A DNA stretch of 9,066 nt from Alphaproteobacteria bacterium (GTDB lineage Bacteria; Pseudomonadota; Alphaproteobacteria; Rhodobacterales; Rhodobacteraceae), in NCBI GenBank assembly GCA_024277955.1, contig JAJRUE010000005.1:1-9066 (forward strand). The letters are read 5' to 3'. The translations under genes were made by a program, and so were the position numbers. Below, in pieces: positions 1 through 6,473 of this stretch. The notes under the pieces are model-generated. The model searched no databases. It was not told where the DNA came from and saw only the letters and a program-made list of their open reading frames with translations. Within the stretch, counting starts at the first letter, position 1, and each line of letters starts with the position of its first letter.

Positions 1-298
1 CAAGGGGCAACTGCCGCTGGGCTTTTTGTGCATGAACGCCGGCGCCGGGCGCGATGCGGCCGAGGTGGTCGGCGAAGTGGTCAAGCTGGTGCGCGAAAAG
101 ATCGGCCCCGTCGCCGCCTTCAAACTGGCGGTGGTGGTCGAGAGGCTTCCGAAGACGCGTTCCGGCAAGATCCTGCGCGGCACCATGGCCGCCATCGCCG
201 ACGGGCGCGACTGGAAAATGCCCGCCACCATCGACGACCCGGCCATCCTCGATGAAATCACCGAAGCCCTGAAAACCCTCGGCTATCCGAAAGGCTGA
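1..298 (+). CDS. prpE: Propionyl-CoA synthetase, C-terminal end (partial)
   Basis: Only the last 98 residues are in the window; the frame is open from base 2 and ends at TGA 296-298. The enzyme activates propionate (or acetate) to its CoA thioester through an acyl-adenylate in the cytoplasm, feeding propionate catabolism. The visible part is the C-terminal domain of the ANL adenylating superfamily. It carries the hallmark PKTRSGKILRGT motif, whose lysine codon at 167-169 is the catalytic lysine that is also the usual site of regulatory acetylation. The tail KMPATIDDPAILDEI is, from memory, much closer to PrpE than to acetyl-CoA synthetase Acs, which also shares the PKTRSGKI motif. The gene converges on nadK and is followed by a good terminator. 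Without the N-terminus, the PrpE versus Acs choice rests on this tail. Confidence 0.88.
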   Translation, partial: KGQLPLGFLCMNAGAGRDAAEVVGEVVKLVREKIGPVAAFKLAVVVERLPKTRSGKILRGTMAAIADGRDWKMPATIDDPAILDEITEALKTLGYPKG

Positions 299-314
299 AA
301 GCCTGGCAAGCAGA

Positions 315-339
315 GCGCCCCTGCGGGGCGCCGGTTTTT
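315..339 (+). terminator. Rho-independent terminator of prpE
   Basis: A perfect 7-bp GC-only stem (GCGCCCC 315-321 and GGGGCGC 325-331) closes a 3-base TGC loop. CGG and a run of five T follow (335-339). It begins 17 bases after the prpE stop codon, the expected place for its terminator. Confidence 0.8.
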
Positions 340-345
340 CATGTC

Positions 346-369
346 GGCCCCGCCCTGCGGGCCGGGGCC
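346..369. repeat. GC-rich hairpin between prpE and nadK
   Basis: GGCCCC (346-351) can pair with GGGGCC (364-369), and inside it CCC (353-355) can pair with GGG (359-361) around a TGC loop, with a small bulge. No T-run follows, so on its own it is not a clear terminator. It lies between the prpE terminator and the long inverted repeat. Confidence 0.4.
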
Positions 370-388
370 TCCGGATTTCGCTCCGCTC

Positions 389-449
389 GGGGATATTTAC
401 GGACAGAAGAAGAGAGAGAGCTTTCATTCTTCTGTCCATAAATATCCCC
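389..449. repeat. Long inverted repeat between convergent prpE and nadK
   Basis: Two 23-base arms (389-411 and 427-449) are reverse complements with one mismatch (C400 against A438) and enclose a 15-base purine-rich loop. Each arm reads from a GGGGATATTTA block into a GGACAGAAGAA block. With imperfect GC-rich extensions outside (CTCCG near 381-385, CGGAG near 451-455), the stem could reach about 28 bp. Its place between two convergent genes fits a bidirectional terminator or mRNA 3'-end stabiliser. From memory, elements of this style are frequent between Rhodobacterales genes; copy number cannot be judged from one window. Confidence 0.75.
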
Positions 450-514
450 GCCGGAGGCAACGGCGCGGGCGCCAGCCCGCGCCCGTCGCGACGCGCATCG
501 CGCGGCGCAAATCC

Positions 515-1282
515 TCAGGTGAACTGTTCGCGCGTCAGCCGCTCTTCCAGCCCGTGGCCCGGATCGAAAAGGATCCGGTGCACGATGTCGTCCTTGCTGG
601 AAATCTCCACCCAGACGACATTTTGCACCGACCGGCTGTCGGCATCGGCCATCACCGGACGCTTGTCGGCCTCGAGCACGTCAAAGCGCACCTTGGCGCT
701 CTTGGGCAACAGCGCCCCGCGCCAGCGCCGCGGCCGGAACGCCGCCATCGCGGTCAGGGCCAGAACCTCGCTGTCGATCGGCAGGATCGGCCCGTGGGCG
801 GAATAGTTGTAGGCGGTGGAACCGGCGGGTGTGCACACCAGCGCCCCGTCGCACACCAGTTCGTCCAGACGCACCTTGCCATCGACGCTGATCTTCAGCT
901 TGGCCGCCTGCGGGCCGGCGCGCAGCAGCGACACCTCGTTGATCGCCAGCGCCACATGGCGCGAACCGTCGACGCATTCGGCCACCATCGCCAGCGGGTT
1001 GATCCGCTCTTCCTCAGCCGCTGCCAGCCGTTCGGGCAGGTTTTCCTCGTTAAACTCGTTCATCAGAAAGCCGATGGTGCCGCAGTTCATCCCGTAGACC
1101 GGCACATCCAGGTCCATCGTCCCGTGCAGGGTCTGCAGCATGAACCCGTCGCCGCCCAGCGCCACGATCACATCGGCCTCTTCGATCGGCACATTGCCGT
1201 AGCGCGCCGCCAGGCGGTCGCGCGCCTCGGTGGCGATCCGGGCTTCGCTGGCGGTGAACGCGATCTTTGGTCTTGGTAGCAT
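515..1282 (-). CDS. nadK: NAD kinase
   Basis: NadK (255 residues) phosphorylates NAD+ to NADP+ in the cytoplasm using ATP (or polyphosphate in some members) and sets the NADP(H) pool. Visible motifs in order: GGDG at residues 43-46 (the family's nucleotide-binding motif), GTIGFL near 68-73, the NE pair at N115-E116, DG at 145-146, and the signature TPAGSTAYN at 151-159. The length suits the short bacterial form without an N-terminal extension. The ATG at 1282 is preceded by AGGAGA with 6-base spacing, which supports this start. The gene converges on prpE and is divergent from glyA, with 181 bp between the two start codons. No key residue is missing. I see no regulatory site that I would name with confidence. 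Confidence 0.95.
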   Translation of the reverse strand: MLPRPKIAFTASEARIATEARDRLAARYGNVPIEEADVIVALGGDGFMLQTLHGTMDLDVPVYGMNCGTIGFLMNEFNEENLPERLAAAEEERINPLAMVAECVDGSRHVALAINEVSLLRAGPQAAKLKISVDGKVRLDELVCDGALVCTPAGSTAYNYSAHGPILPIDSEVLALTAMAAFRPRRWRGALLPKSAKVRFDVLEADKRPVMADADSRSVQNVVWVEISSKDDIVHRILFDPGHGLEERLTREQFT

Positions 1283-1463
1283 GCCGGTTCTCCTGTCTGC
1301 TTGTGAACATCCCGCGCAAGCGCGCCAAACACAAGCCCAACCTGCCCCGCCGCCCCCCCCGCATGCGCCGGATTTTCGCGCTACTGCGTCGTTTTATTGG
1401 CTTTCCAGGTTGCGGCAAATCCGATAGTCACCGCGCGACTCTAGCCTGCAAGGGGGCCCCCAG
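1283..1463. promoter_or_regulatory. Divergent nadK/glyA promoter region
   Basis: These 181 bp must hold the promoters of nadK (leftward) and probably glyA (rightward). I see no strong -35/-10 pair for either. Notable are a perfect 5-bp inverted repeat CGCGC-AA-GCGCG (1313-1324) upstream of nadK, an eight-C run near 1352-1359, and a less GC-rich patch (about 1387-1425) upstream of glyA. No riboswitch fold was recognised. Confidence 0.35.
1314..1326 (+). repeat. 13-mer GCGCAAGCGCGCC, copy 1
   Basis: The same 13 bases occur again at 3282-3294. Both copies are in short intergenic regions between divergent genes. The core is a GCGC-AA-GCGC inverted repeat. It may be a shared operator or chance in GC-rich DNA. 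Confidence 0.3.
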
Positions 1464-2759
1464 ATGGACGCGCAAAACACTACCCGAGGGTTCTTCACCG
1501 AATCCCTCGCCAGCCGAGACCCGGATCTCAAGGCGGCGATCGACCAGGAACTGACCCGCCAGCAAAACGAGATCGAACTGATCGCCTCGGAAAACATCGT
1601 CTCGGCCGCGGTGATGGAGGCCCAGGGCTCGGTCATGACCAACAAGTATGCCGAAGGCTACCCCGGCCGGCGCTACTATGGCGGCTGCGAATATGTGGAT
1701 ATCGCCGAAAACCTCGCCATCGACCGGGCGAAACAGCTTTTCGGCTGCGAATTCGCCAACGTCCAGCCGCATTCCGGCAGCCAGGCCAACCAGGGCGTGT
1801 TCACCGCGCTCCTGCAGCCGGGCGACACGATCCTGGGGATGAACCTGGCCTCGGGCGGGCACCTGACCCACGGCGCCAAACCGAACCAGTCGGGCAAGTG
1901 GTTCAACGCGGTCCAATACGGCGTGCGCAAGCAGGACAACCTGATCGACTACGACCAGGTGGCGGCGCTGGCCGAAGAACACCGCCCCAGGCTGGTGATC
2001 GCCGGCGGCTCGGCCATCCCGCGCCGGATCGATTTCGCCCGCATGCGCGAGATCGCCGACAGCGTGGGCGCCTGGCTGCTGGTGGACATGGCCCATTTCG
2101 CAGGCCTGGTCGCCGGCGGCCAGCATCCCAGCCCCTTTCCGCACGCCCATGTGGCCACCACCACCACCCATAAAACCTTGCGCGGCCCGCGCGGCGGCAT
2201 GATCCTGACCAATGACGAAACCATTGCAAAGAAAGTGAATTCCGCCATCTTCCCCGGCATCCAGGGCGGGCCGCTGATGCATGTTATCGCCGCCAAGGCC
2301 GTTGCCTTTGGCGAAGCGCTGCGCCCCGAGTTTCGCGACTACACCGCCCGGGTGGTGGCCAATGCCCGGGCGCTGGCGGATCAGCTGATGAAGGGCGGGC
2401 TGGATATCGTCACCGGCGGCACCGACACCCATGTGATGCTGGTGGACCTGCGCCCCAAGGGGGTCAAGGGCAACGCCACCGAAAAGGCCCTGGGCCGCGC
2501 CAACATCACCTGCAACAAGAACGGCATCCCGTTCGATCCGGAAAAGCCGATGGTGACCTCGGGCGTGCGCCTTGGCACCCCGGCGGGCACCACCCGCGGC
2601 TTTGGCGAGGCCGAGTTCCGCCAGATCGCCGACTGGATCGTGGAGGTAGTGGACGGGCTCGCCGCCAATGGCGAAGAGGGCAACGCCCAGGTGGAAGCCG
2701 CGGTCAAGGCCCGGGTTCTGGAACTCTGCGCGCGTTTCCCGATCTACCCCGCGCGCTGA
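1464..2759 (+). CDS. glyA: Serine hydroxymethyltransferase
   Basis: GlyA (431 residues, full length for the family) is a cytoplasmic PLP enzyme. It converts serine and tetrahydrofolate to glycine and 5,10-methylene-THF, the main source of one-carbon units. Visible motifs: IELIASENIVS near residues 37-47, the TNKYAEGYPGRRYYGG substrate loop near 59-74, VDMAHFAGL in the cofactor region, and TTTTHKTLRGPRGG, in which K237 is the lysine that forms the PLP Schiff base. VTSGVRLGTPAGTTRGF follows in the C-terminal domain. The ATG is preceded by an AAGGGGG Shine-Dalgarno-like stretch. The gene is divergent from nadK and appears monocistronic. No defect is visible. Confidence 0.97.
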   Translation: MDAQNTTRGFFTESLASRDPDLKAAIDQELTRQQNEIELIASENIVSAAVMEAQGSVMTNKYAEGYPGRRYYGGCEYVDIAENLAIDRAKQLFGCEFANVQPHSGSQANQGVFTALLQPGDTILGMNLASGGHLTHGAKPNQSGKWFNAVQYGVRKQDNLIDYDQVAALAEEHRPRLVIAGGSAIPRRIDFARMREIADSVGAWLLVDMAHFAGLVAGGQHPSPFPHAHVATTTTHKTLRGPRGGMILTNDETIAKKVNSAIFPGIQGGPLMHVIAAKAVAFGEALRPEFRDYTARVVANARALADQLMKGGLDIVTGGTDTHVMLVDLRPKGVKGNATEKALGRANITCNKNGIPFDPEKPMVTSGVRLGTPAGTTRGFGEAEFRQIADWIVEVVDGLAANGEEGNAQVEAAVKARVLELCARFPIYPAR

Positions 2760-2768
2760 ACGCCCTCC

Positions 2769-2794
2769 CCCCGGCGCCCATCAGGGGGCCGGGG
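2769..2794 (+). terminator. Hairpin downstream of glyA, possible terminator
   Basis: Eleven potential pairs with one mismatch (2769-2779 against 2784-2794) close an ATCA loop 9 bases after the glyA stop. No T-run follows, so this is a strong hairpin rather than a textbook intrinsic terminator. A smaller hairpin, GGCCT-TGC-AGGCC, follows at 2793-2805. The region serves the 3' ends of glyA and the converging small gene. Confidence 0.4.
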
Positions 2795-2863
2795 CCTTGC
2801 AGGCCGGAACCCGGACCGGGGCCGGGCACGCGACGGAGACCTAAAAACGGCGTCCGCGACCGG

Positions 2864-3226
2864 TCAGATCAGGTCGCGCCAGTAAAGAACCGCGATCACC
2901 AGCCCGGTGATCACCACCAGATTAAACGCATTGGCCGACAGAAACCCGATGATCCGGGTCTTGCGCCGTTCCCAGGGGTCGATCGCCGAAAGATGATCGT
3001 GGCAGGTGCGAAACGCCCGTTCCAGCGCCGCATGATCGACCAGACGCGCCAGTTTCGGGCTGGCCTGCATGGCCCGGGCCCGAACGATCACCTCGGCCTG
3101 CCGGCGCACATGGCGCGGCAACAGCCGCCCGGCGCGGCGCAGACGGCATTCCAGATCGCCTCCGCGCACGCCCAGCTTTTCCCTGAGCAGCGCCGAAATC
3201 TGGTCGGCTTGTTCCTGGCAGCTCAT
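2864..3226 (-). CDS. Small hypothetical protein with C-terminal membrane anchor
   Basis: I cannot name this 120-residue protein. The N-terminal two thirds is charged and arginine-rich (the stretch LRREKLGVRGG-like then RRAGRLLPRHVRRQAEV), likely helical. The C-terminus is one hydrophobic segment (about residues 97-116) ending WRDLI. This predicts a tail-anchored inner-membrane protein with an N-terminal cytoplasmic part. I chose the ATG at 3226; the frame is open to 3346, but upstream codons overlap the promoter region and start of the divergent hydrolase gene. An ATG at 3241 is also possible. Neither start has a convincing ribosome binding site. The gene is divergent from the alpha/beta-hydrolase gene and may share its regulatory region. 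From memory, proteins of this type recur in Rhodobacterales without assigned function. Confidence 0.65.
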   Translation of the reverse strand: MSCQEQADQISALLREKLGVRGGDLECRLRRAGRLLPRHVRRQAEVIVRARAMQASPKLARLVDHAALERAFRTCHDHLSAIDPWERRKTRIIGFLSANAFNLVVITGLVIAVLYWRDLI

Positions 3227-3281
3227 TGACCGGTAACGCATTGAACAGACTGTGATTACAAATGGCAGCCCAGGCAATCTA

Positions 3282-3294
3282 GCGCAAGCGCGCC
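3282..3294 (+). repeat. 13-mer GCGCAAGCGCGCC, copy 2
   Basis: Identical to 1314-1326 and likewise between divergent genes, 56 bp upstream of the small membrane-protein start and 38 bp upstream of the hydrolase start. No clear -35/-10 pair was found in this 106-bp gap. Confidence 0.3.
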
Positions 3295-3332
3295 GGTCTG
3301 GCCAGAGCCCGCCGGCTGGGGTAGAAGGCCCC

Positions 3333-4085
3333 ATGCTGAACACCATTCTTCACGGCCGGGCGACCGACAAGCCGCCGCTTCTGATCGCCCACGGGCTGTA
3401 TGGCTCGGCCCGCAACTGGGGGGTCATCGCCAAGCGCCTGTCGGACGCGCGTCAGGTGATCGCCGTCGACATGCGCAACCACGCCCACAGCGACTGGGCG
3501 TCAAGCCACAGCTACGAAGATCTGGCCGCCGACCTGGCCGAGGTGATCGAGGCGCAGGGCGCGCCGATGGACGTGCTGGGGCATTCCATGGGCGGCAAGG
3601 CGGCGATGGTCCTGGCGCTGGGCCACCCGGCGCTGGTGCGCCGCCTGATCGTCGCCGACATCGCGCCGGTCGCCTATGAGGGCATCGACCTGGCCCCGGT
3701 CGCGGCGATGCGCGCGGTCGATCCGGCCCGCGTCGCCAGCCGCGCCGAAGCCGGGGCGCTGATGACCGGCATCCCCGAGGATCTCAAGCCCTTCCTGCTG
3801 CAATCGCTGGACCTCAAGGGCGGCCGGTGGCGGCTGAACCTGGATGTGCTGGCGCGCGAAATGGACCGGATCCGCGGCTTTCCCGACATCCAGGGCCAGT
3901 TCGACGGGGCGACCCTGTTTCTGACCGGCGCCCAAAGCGACTATGTGCGCCCCGAACACCGCGCCCGCATCAAGGCGTTGTTCCCTGGTGCGCGATTTGC
4001 GCGCATCCCCGGCGCCGGCCATTGGCTGCACGCCGAAAAGCCGCGCGAATTCGAAGCCGCCGTACGGGTGTTTCTGGACCGCTGA
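3333..4085 (+). CDS. Alpha/beta-fold hydrolase (YbfF-like esterase type)
   Basis: This 250-residue cytoplasmic protein has a complete alpha/beta-hydrolase layout. LLIAHGLYGSARNW (residues 16-29) supplies the oxyanion-hole HG. VDMRNHAHS (45-53) follows strand 4. The nucleophile elbow is GHSMGG with S85, the acid is probably D203 in GAQSDY, and the base is H230 in GAGHW. It probably hydrolyses small carboxylic or thioesters; the order of motifs resembles E. coli YbfF, but the substrate cannot be read from the sequence. The frame is open to an ATG at 3252, but I prefer 3333, which has GAAGG four bases upstream and starts directly at the family's first strand. It is divergent from the small membrane-protein gene and ends just before a flavoprotein stump on the other strand. 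Confidence 0.88.
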   Translation: MLNTILHGRATDKPPLLIAHGLYGSARNWGVIAKRLSDARQVIAVDMRNHAHSDWASSHSYEDLAADLAEVIEAQGAPMDVLGHSMGGKAAMVLALGHPALVRRLIVADIAPVAYEGIDLAPVAAMRAVDPARVASRAEAGALMTGIPEDLKPFLLQSLDLKGGRWRLNLDVLAREMDRIRGFPDIQGQFDGATLFLTGAQSDYVRPEHRARIKALFPGARFARIPGAGHWLHAEKPREFEAAVRVFLDR

Positions 4086-4117
4086 TCGCCAGGCGCAGGG
4101 TCTCAGCCCCCCGCATT

Positions 4118-4186
4118 TCAGGCGGCCAAAGCGGCAGGGCCATCGCCCGTGATCCCGCCGCCCACGATTATCGCGTCAAACTGCAT
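4118..4186 (-). pseudogene. Truncated N-terminus of an FAD/NAD-binding flavoprotein
   Basis: A strong Shine-Dalgarno (GGGAGGGG) precedes an ATG at 4186. The 22 codons that follow begin MQFDAIIVGGGITG, a textbook Rossmann dinucleotide-binding start (beta strand, then GxGxxG). The frame then becomes atypical (DGPAALAA) and stops at TGA 4118-4120. Only 32 bp lie between this stop and the complete hydrolase gene on the other strand, so the rest of a flavoprotein gene is absent, not merely frameshifted. It starts 17 bp after the stop of the UROD-like gene in the same orientation and was probably its operon partner. A real micropeptide is possible but less likely. The original might have been an oxidoreductase such as a flavin-dependent dehydrogenase; the subfamily cannot be told. 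Confidence 0.6.
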
Positions 4187-4203
4187 GGTCCCCTCCCGAA
4201 TTG

Positions 4204-5361
4204 TCAGCCAATCGGGTAGTGCCCGAATTCTTCCACCGCATCCACCATCGCCAGCACGTTTTCGGCAGGCACGTCGTTCATCACCGTGTGCACCGCCCCC
4301 AGCATGAAGCCGCCCCCCGGCGCAAGCGCCTGGATCACGCGCTTGACCTCCTTGCGGACCTCGTCGGGGGTGGCGAACGGCAGGATGCGGTGGGTGTCGA
4401 TGGCGCCGCAAAACGTGATCCGGTCGCCGTAGCGGGACTTGAGCGATGCAAGATCGGCCATCCTGCCCGCCGAGGTCTGGATCGGGTTCAGGATGTCGAC
4501 GCCCATTTCGATGAAATCCTCGATCAGCGGCTCCACATCGCCATCGGTGTGAAAAAAGACCTTGGCGCGGGTGCGTTCCTTGATGAAGCGGATGTAGTCC
4601 GCATGGATCGGTTTGAGCATCTCGCGATACATTTTCGGCGACATCATCAGGCTTTGCTGGGTGCCCAGATCGTCGCCGATCTTGATGATGTCGACGTTGT
4701 CGCCCAGCTCTTGCAGGAATATGCCCATCAGCGCCTTGCACTGTTCGGCGATCTTTTCCAGCAGCGCCACCGCGAATTCCGGGTGCAGCCCCATGTTGAG
4801 CAGGAAGGCTTCCAGCCCCTGCATCGCCATGGCGCGCTCGAACGGGAACAGCAGCCAGGGGGTCGCGAGGATGGCAAACTCGTTTTCCGCGGCCAGTTGG
4901 CGGGCCCGGGCCGCCACATGCGCAACCCGGCTCGGGTCGGTCATGTCGGGCCAGCCGTCGTAGCGCTCGATCTCTTCGATGGTGGTCGCTTCCAGCAGGG
5001 GGTGAACGCCGGGGAACCATTCGTCGGGCGCGATTTCCATCGCGCCGCTGCCCCAGCTGTCGATATAGTCGGAATGCGGCGGGCGGGCGCGGTTGGCCTG
5101 CAGGATATGCGCCGGCTCAAGATCGCGCACCCCGCGCACATCCGCGTGCAGGCGGCGCAGGGTGGCTTCGTCGATGCGGGCGGTGCCCAGTTCGGGCCAC
5201 TGGTAAAGGTAGTCGTCCGGCGCCTCGACGCCGATCAGTTTCTTGATCTCGCGGTAGGGCTTCATCTTGATGCCGGTGGCGTTGGAAACCCCGATCACGA
5301 TGGGAACCCGGTCGGGTTCCTCATGGTTGATCGCCGCCAGAACACGCTCGCGCGGTGTCAT
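4204..5361 (-). CDS. Uroporphyrinogen decarboxylase-like protein (MtaA/CmuA superfamily)
   Basis: This 385-residue protein is in the UROD/MtaA fold family: MTPRERVLAAINHEEPDRVP at the N-terminus, KVFFHTDGD (H271, D273, D275), CGAIDTHRILPF (C318) and GGGFMLGAVHTVMNDVPAENV near the end. Members include HemE and cobalamin-dependent methyltransferases that act on methylamines, methanol, chloromethane or methoxy-aromatics. It lacks typical HemE N-terminal sequence, so it is not the haem enzyme. Zinc methyltransferases such as MtaA usually show HxC; here the position reads HTD, so metal binding is uncertain, although H271 and C318 could contribute. I chose the ATG at 5361 because the family motif starts there; AGGAG lies 13 bases upstream, which is rather long. 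A 90-bp in-frame upstream extension looks non-coding. The substrate is unknown. A flavoprotein stump follows it. Confidence 0.85.
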   Translation of the reverse strand: MTPRERVLAAINHEEPDRVPIVIGVSNATGIKMKPYREIKKLIGVEAPDDYLYQWPELGTARIDEATLRRLHADVRGVRDLEPAHILQANRARPPHSDYIDSWGSGAMEIAPDEWFPGVHPLLEATTIEEIERYDGWPDMTDPSRVAHVAARARQLAAENEFAILATPWLLFPFERAMAMQGLEAFLLNMGLHPEFAVALLEKIAEQCKALMGIFLQELGDNVDIIKIGDDLGTQQSLMMSPKMYREMLKPIHADYIRFIKERTRAKVFFHTDGDVEPLIEDFIEMGVDILNPIQTSAGRMADLASLKSRYGDRITFCGAIDTHRILPFATPDEVRKEVKRVIQALAPGGGFMLGAVHTVMNDVPAENVLAMVDAVEEFGHYPIG

Positions 5362-5391
5362 CGGAATGGCCGCTCTCCTTTCCAATGGTTC

Positions 5392-5407
5392 GTCAGGTTG
5401 ACCTGAC
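5392..5407. promoter_or_regulatory. Candidate operator upstream of the UROD-like gene
   Basis: GTCAGGT (5392-5398) and ACCTGAC (5401-5407) form a perfect 7-bp inverted repeat with a 2-base spacer, 31 bp upstream of the UROD-like start codon and in its likely leader or promoter. It is too short and lacks a T-run, so it does not resemble a terminator. The symmetry suits a dimeric regulator such as a GntR- or LacI-type protein, but no regulator gene lies in the window. Confidence 0.45.
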
Positions 5408-5478
5408 TCCGCGCGCCACGAAAGGTTAGCCCCGCCGCACGGCCAGGACAATGGCGATTTTTGGGGGCTTGCGCCCGA

Positions 5479-6033
5479 TCAGCGCTTCTTGACGAACTCG
5501 GTCAGGATGACGATGCGCTGGCCTTCGACCCGGCCCTCGATCTGGCCGGGGTTGTCGGCCACCAGCGAAATCCCCCGCACGGCGGTGCCGCGCTTGGCGG
5601 TGAACCCGGCGCCCTTGACCGGCAGATCCTTGATCAGAGTCACGGTATCGCCCTGGGCCAGAACCGCGCCGTTGGCGTCGCGATGCACGACGGTTTCGCG
5701 CGCCGCCCCGGCCTGGGCCCAGGCGAGCGTCTGTTCGTCCAGATACAGCATGTCCAGCAGATCGCGGGCCCAGCCTTCGTCCTTGAGCCGGTCGAGCATC
5801 CGCCAGGCCAGCACCTGCACCGGGGCATGTTCGCTCCACATCGAACTGGCAAGACAGCGCCAATGGGTAGGATCGGCGTCGCCGTCGATCTGGGCGCGGC
5901 AGGTGGCGCAGAGCCAGGCGGCGCGTTCGGGTGTGCCGTCGGCGTCGGGGCCGACCTCGTAAGCGGCAAGGTCGACGGTGGCAGAGCACAGCTCGCAGCT
6001 GTTGTCGGCGCGCGCGGCCAGGGCGTGTTGCAT
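5479..6033 (-). CDS. phnA: PhnA/YjdM-like zinc-ribbon protein, long form
   Basis: 184 residues. The N-terminus has two CxxC pairs (C13/C16 and C42/C45) that fit a zinc ribbon. The C-terminal 60 residues (GDTVTLIKDLPVKGAG to ILTEFVKKR) match the PhnA C-terminal domain as I remember E. coli YjdM (about 110 residues). This version is longer, with a tryptophan-rich helical insert of about 75 residues between ribbon and C-terminal domain. Despite the name, the family is not a phosphonoacetate hydrolase or part of the C-P lyase machinery, and its molecular role is not established. The ATG at 6033 has GGAGGT five bases upstream. It is 117 bp upstream of, and in the same direction as, the UROD-like gene, but the operator between them suggests separate control. 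Only a short GGGC-TTGC-GCCC hairpin (5465-5476) lies after the stop. Confidence 0.88.
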   Translation of the reverse strand: MQHALAARADNSCELCSATVDLAAYEVGPDADGTPERAAWLCATCRAQIDGDADPTHWRCLASSMWSEHAPVQVLAWRMLDRLKDEGWARDLLDMLYLDEQTLAWAQAGAARETVVHRDANGAVLAQGDTVTLIKDLPVKGAGFTAKRGTAVRGISLVADNPGQIEGRVEGQRIVILTEFVKKR

Positions 6034-6184
6034 CGGTCACCTCCATGCAGGGTTCGCGCGCCAAGTAGCGGGTTTTCCGGGCCCCGGCAATGCCAAGGCT
6101 TCGCGGTCTGTCCCCATTGCGCCACAACGGGCAGTAGAAGTCGGTGGATATGGTGGATTTTTCGCCAGCCACCCCAACATGCAG

Positions 6185-6213
6185 TTGATCTGCCGCGCAC
6201 ACCGGTGTATCTG
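6185..6213 (+). promoter_or_regulatory. Promoter-like boxes with overlapping palindrome
   Basis: TTGATC (6185-6190) and TATCTG (6208-6213) are separated by 17 bp. The perfect palindrome ACACCGGTGT (6199-6208) overlaps the spacer and touches the -10 box, a position where a repressor would block initiation. CTGTG-CGCC-CACAG (6211-6224) forms a second small hairpin. The box matches are moderate and such matches arise by chance. The case rests on the terminator 45 bp downstream. Confidence 0.25.
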
Positions 6214-6219
6214 TGCGCC

Positions 6220-6292
6220 CACAGGTGCATGGACGCGGCATTGCATTGACTGACGGCGGGGCTTGTTTGCAAGGGCAGACGAGCCCCGTTTT
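6220..6292 (+). ncRNA. Possible small RNA ending in an orphan terminator
   Basis: If the boxes at 6185-6213 are used, transcription would start near 6220 and end at the terminator at 6288-6292, giving an RNA of about 73 nt. The flanking genes (phnA and ATPase) do not use this terminator: phnA reads away from it and the ATPase starts 886 bp later. I do not recognise the RNA family. The 3' half is the hairpin itself, as in many trans-acting sRNAs. Confidence 0.25.
6258..6292 (+). terminator. Orphan Rho-independent terminator
   Basis: GGGGCT (6258-6263) pairs with AGCCCC (6282-6287), and inside it GTTTGC (6265-6270) pairs with GCAGAC (6275-6280, one G-U pair) around an AAGG loop, with one unpaired base on each side. 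GTTTT follows immediately. It is a good intrinsic terminator for the plus strand, yet no plus-strand gene precedes it. Confidence 0.6.
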
Positions 6293-6473
6293 CGCAGGGG
6301 AACCACGCGTGCCCCGGACCTTGGGTTTTCGCGATACGCGGCATGTCTGGAGGGCTGGCCTCGGGTCGGTGCTTTCGTGGGGTGCAAACACAGGAAAAGA
6401 CGCCAGGTGCTCAGACGCGGTCTTCGCATTGTGGCTTGCGCCACGCCCTGACGTCTTCCTGATTTGGTCTACC

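Noticed and set aside
341..1279. 312-codon plus-strand frame opposite nadK
   Set aside because: Antisense shadow; the nadK strand carries GGDG, NE and TPAGSTAYN motifs.
4204..5361. True HemE (uroporphyrinogen decarboxylase of haem synthesis)
   Set aside because: The N-terminus MTPRERVLAAINHEEPDRVP and the HTDGD region follow the MtaA/CmuA-like branch; HemE-specific sequence is absent.
4201..5406. 401-codon plus-strand frame opposite the UROD-like gene
   Set aside because: Its translation is rich in H, R, Q and D without any motif, as expected for the antisense of a GC-rich gene, while the minus strand encodes a clear UROD-fold protein.
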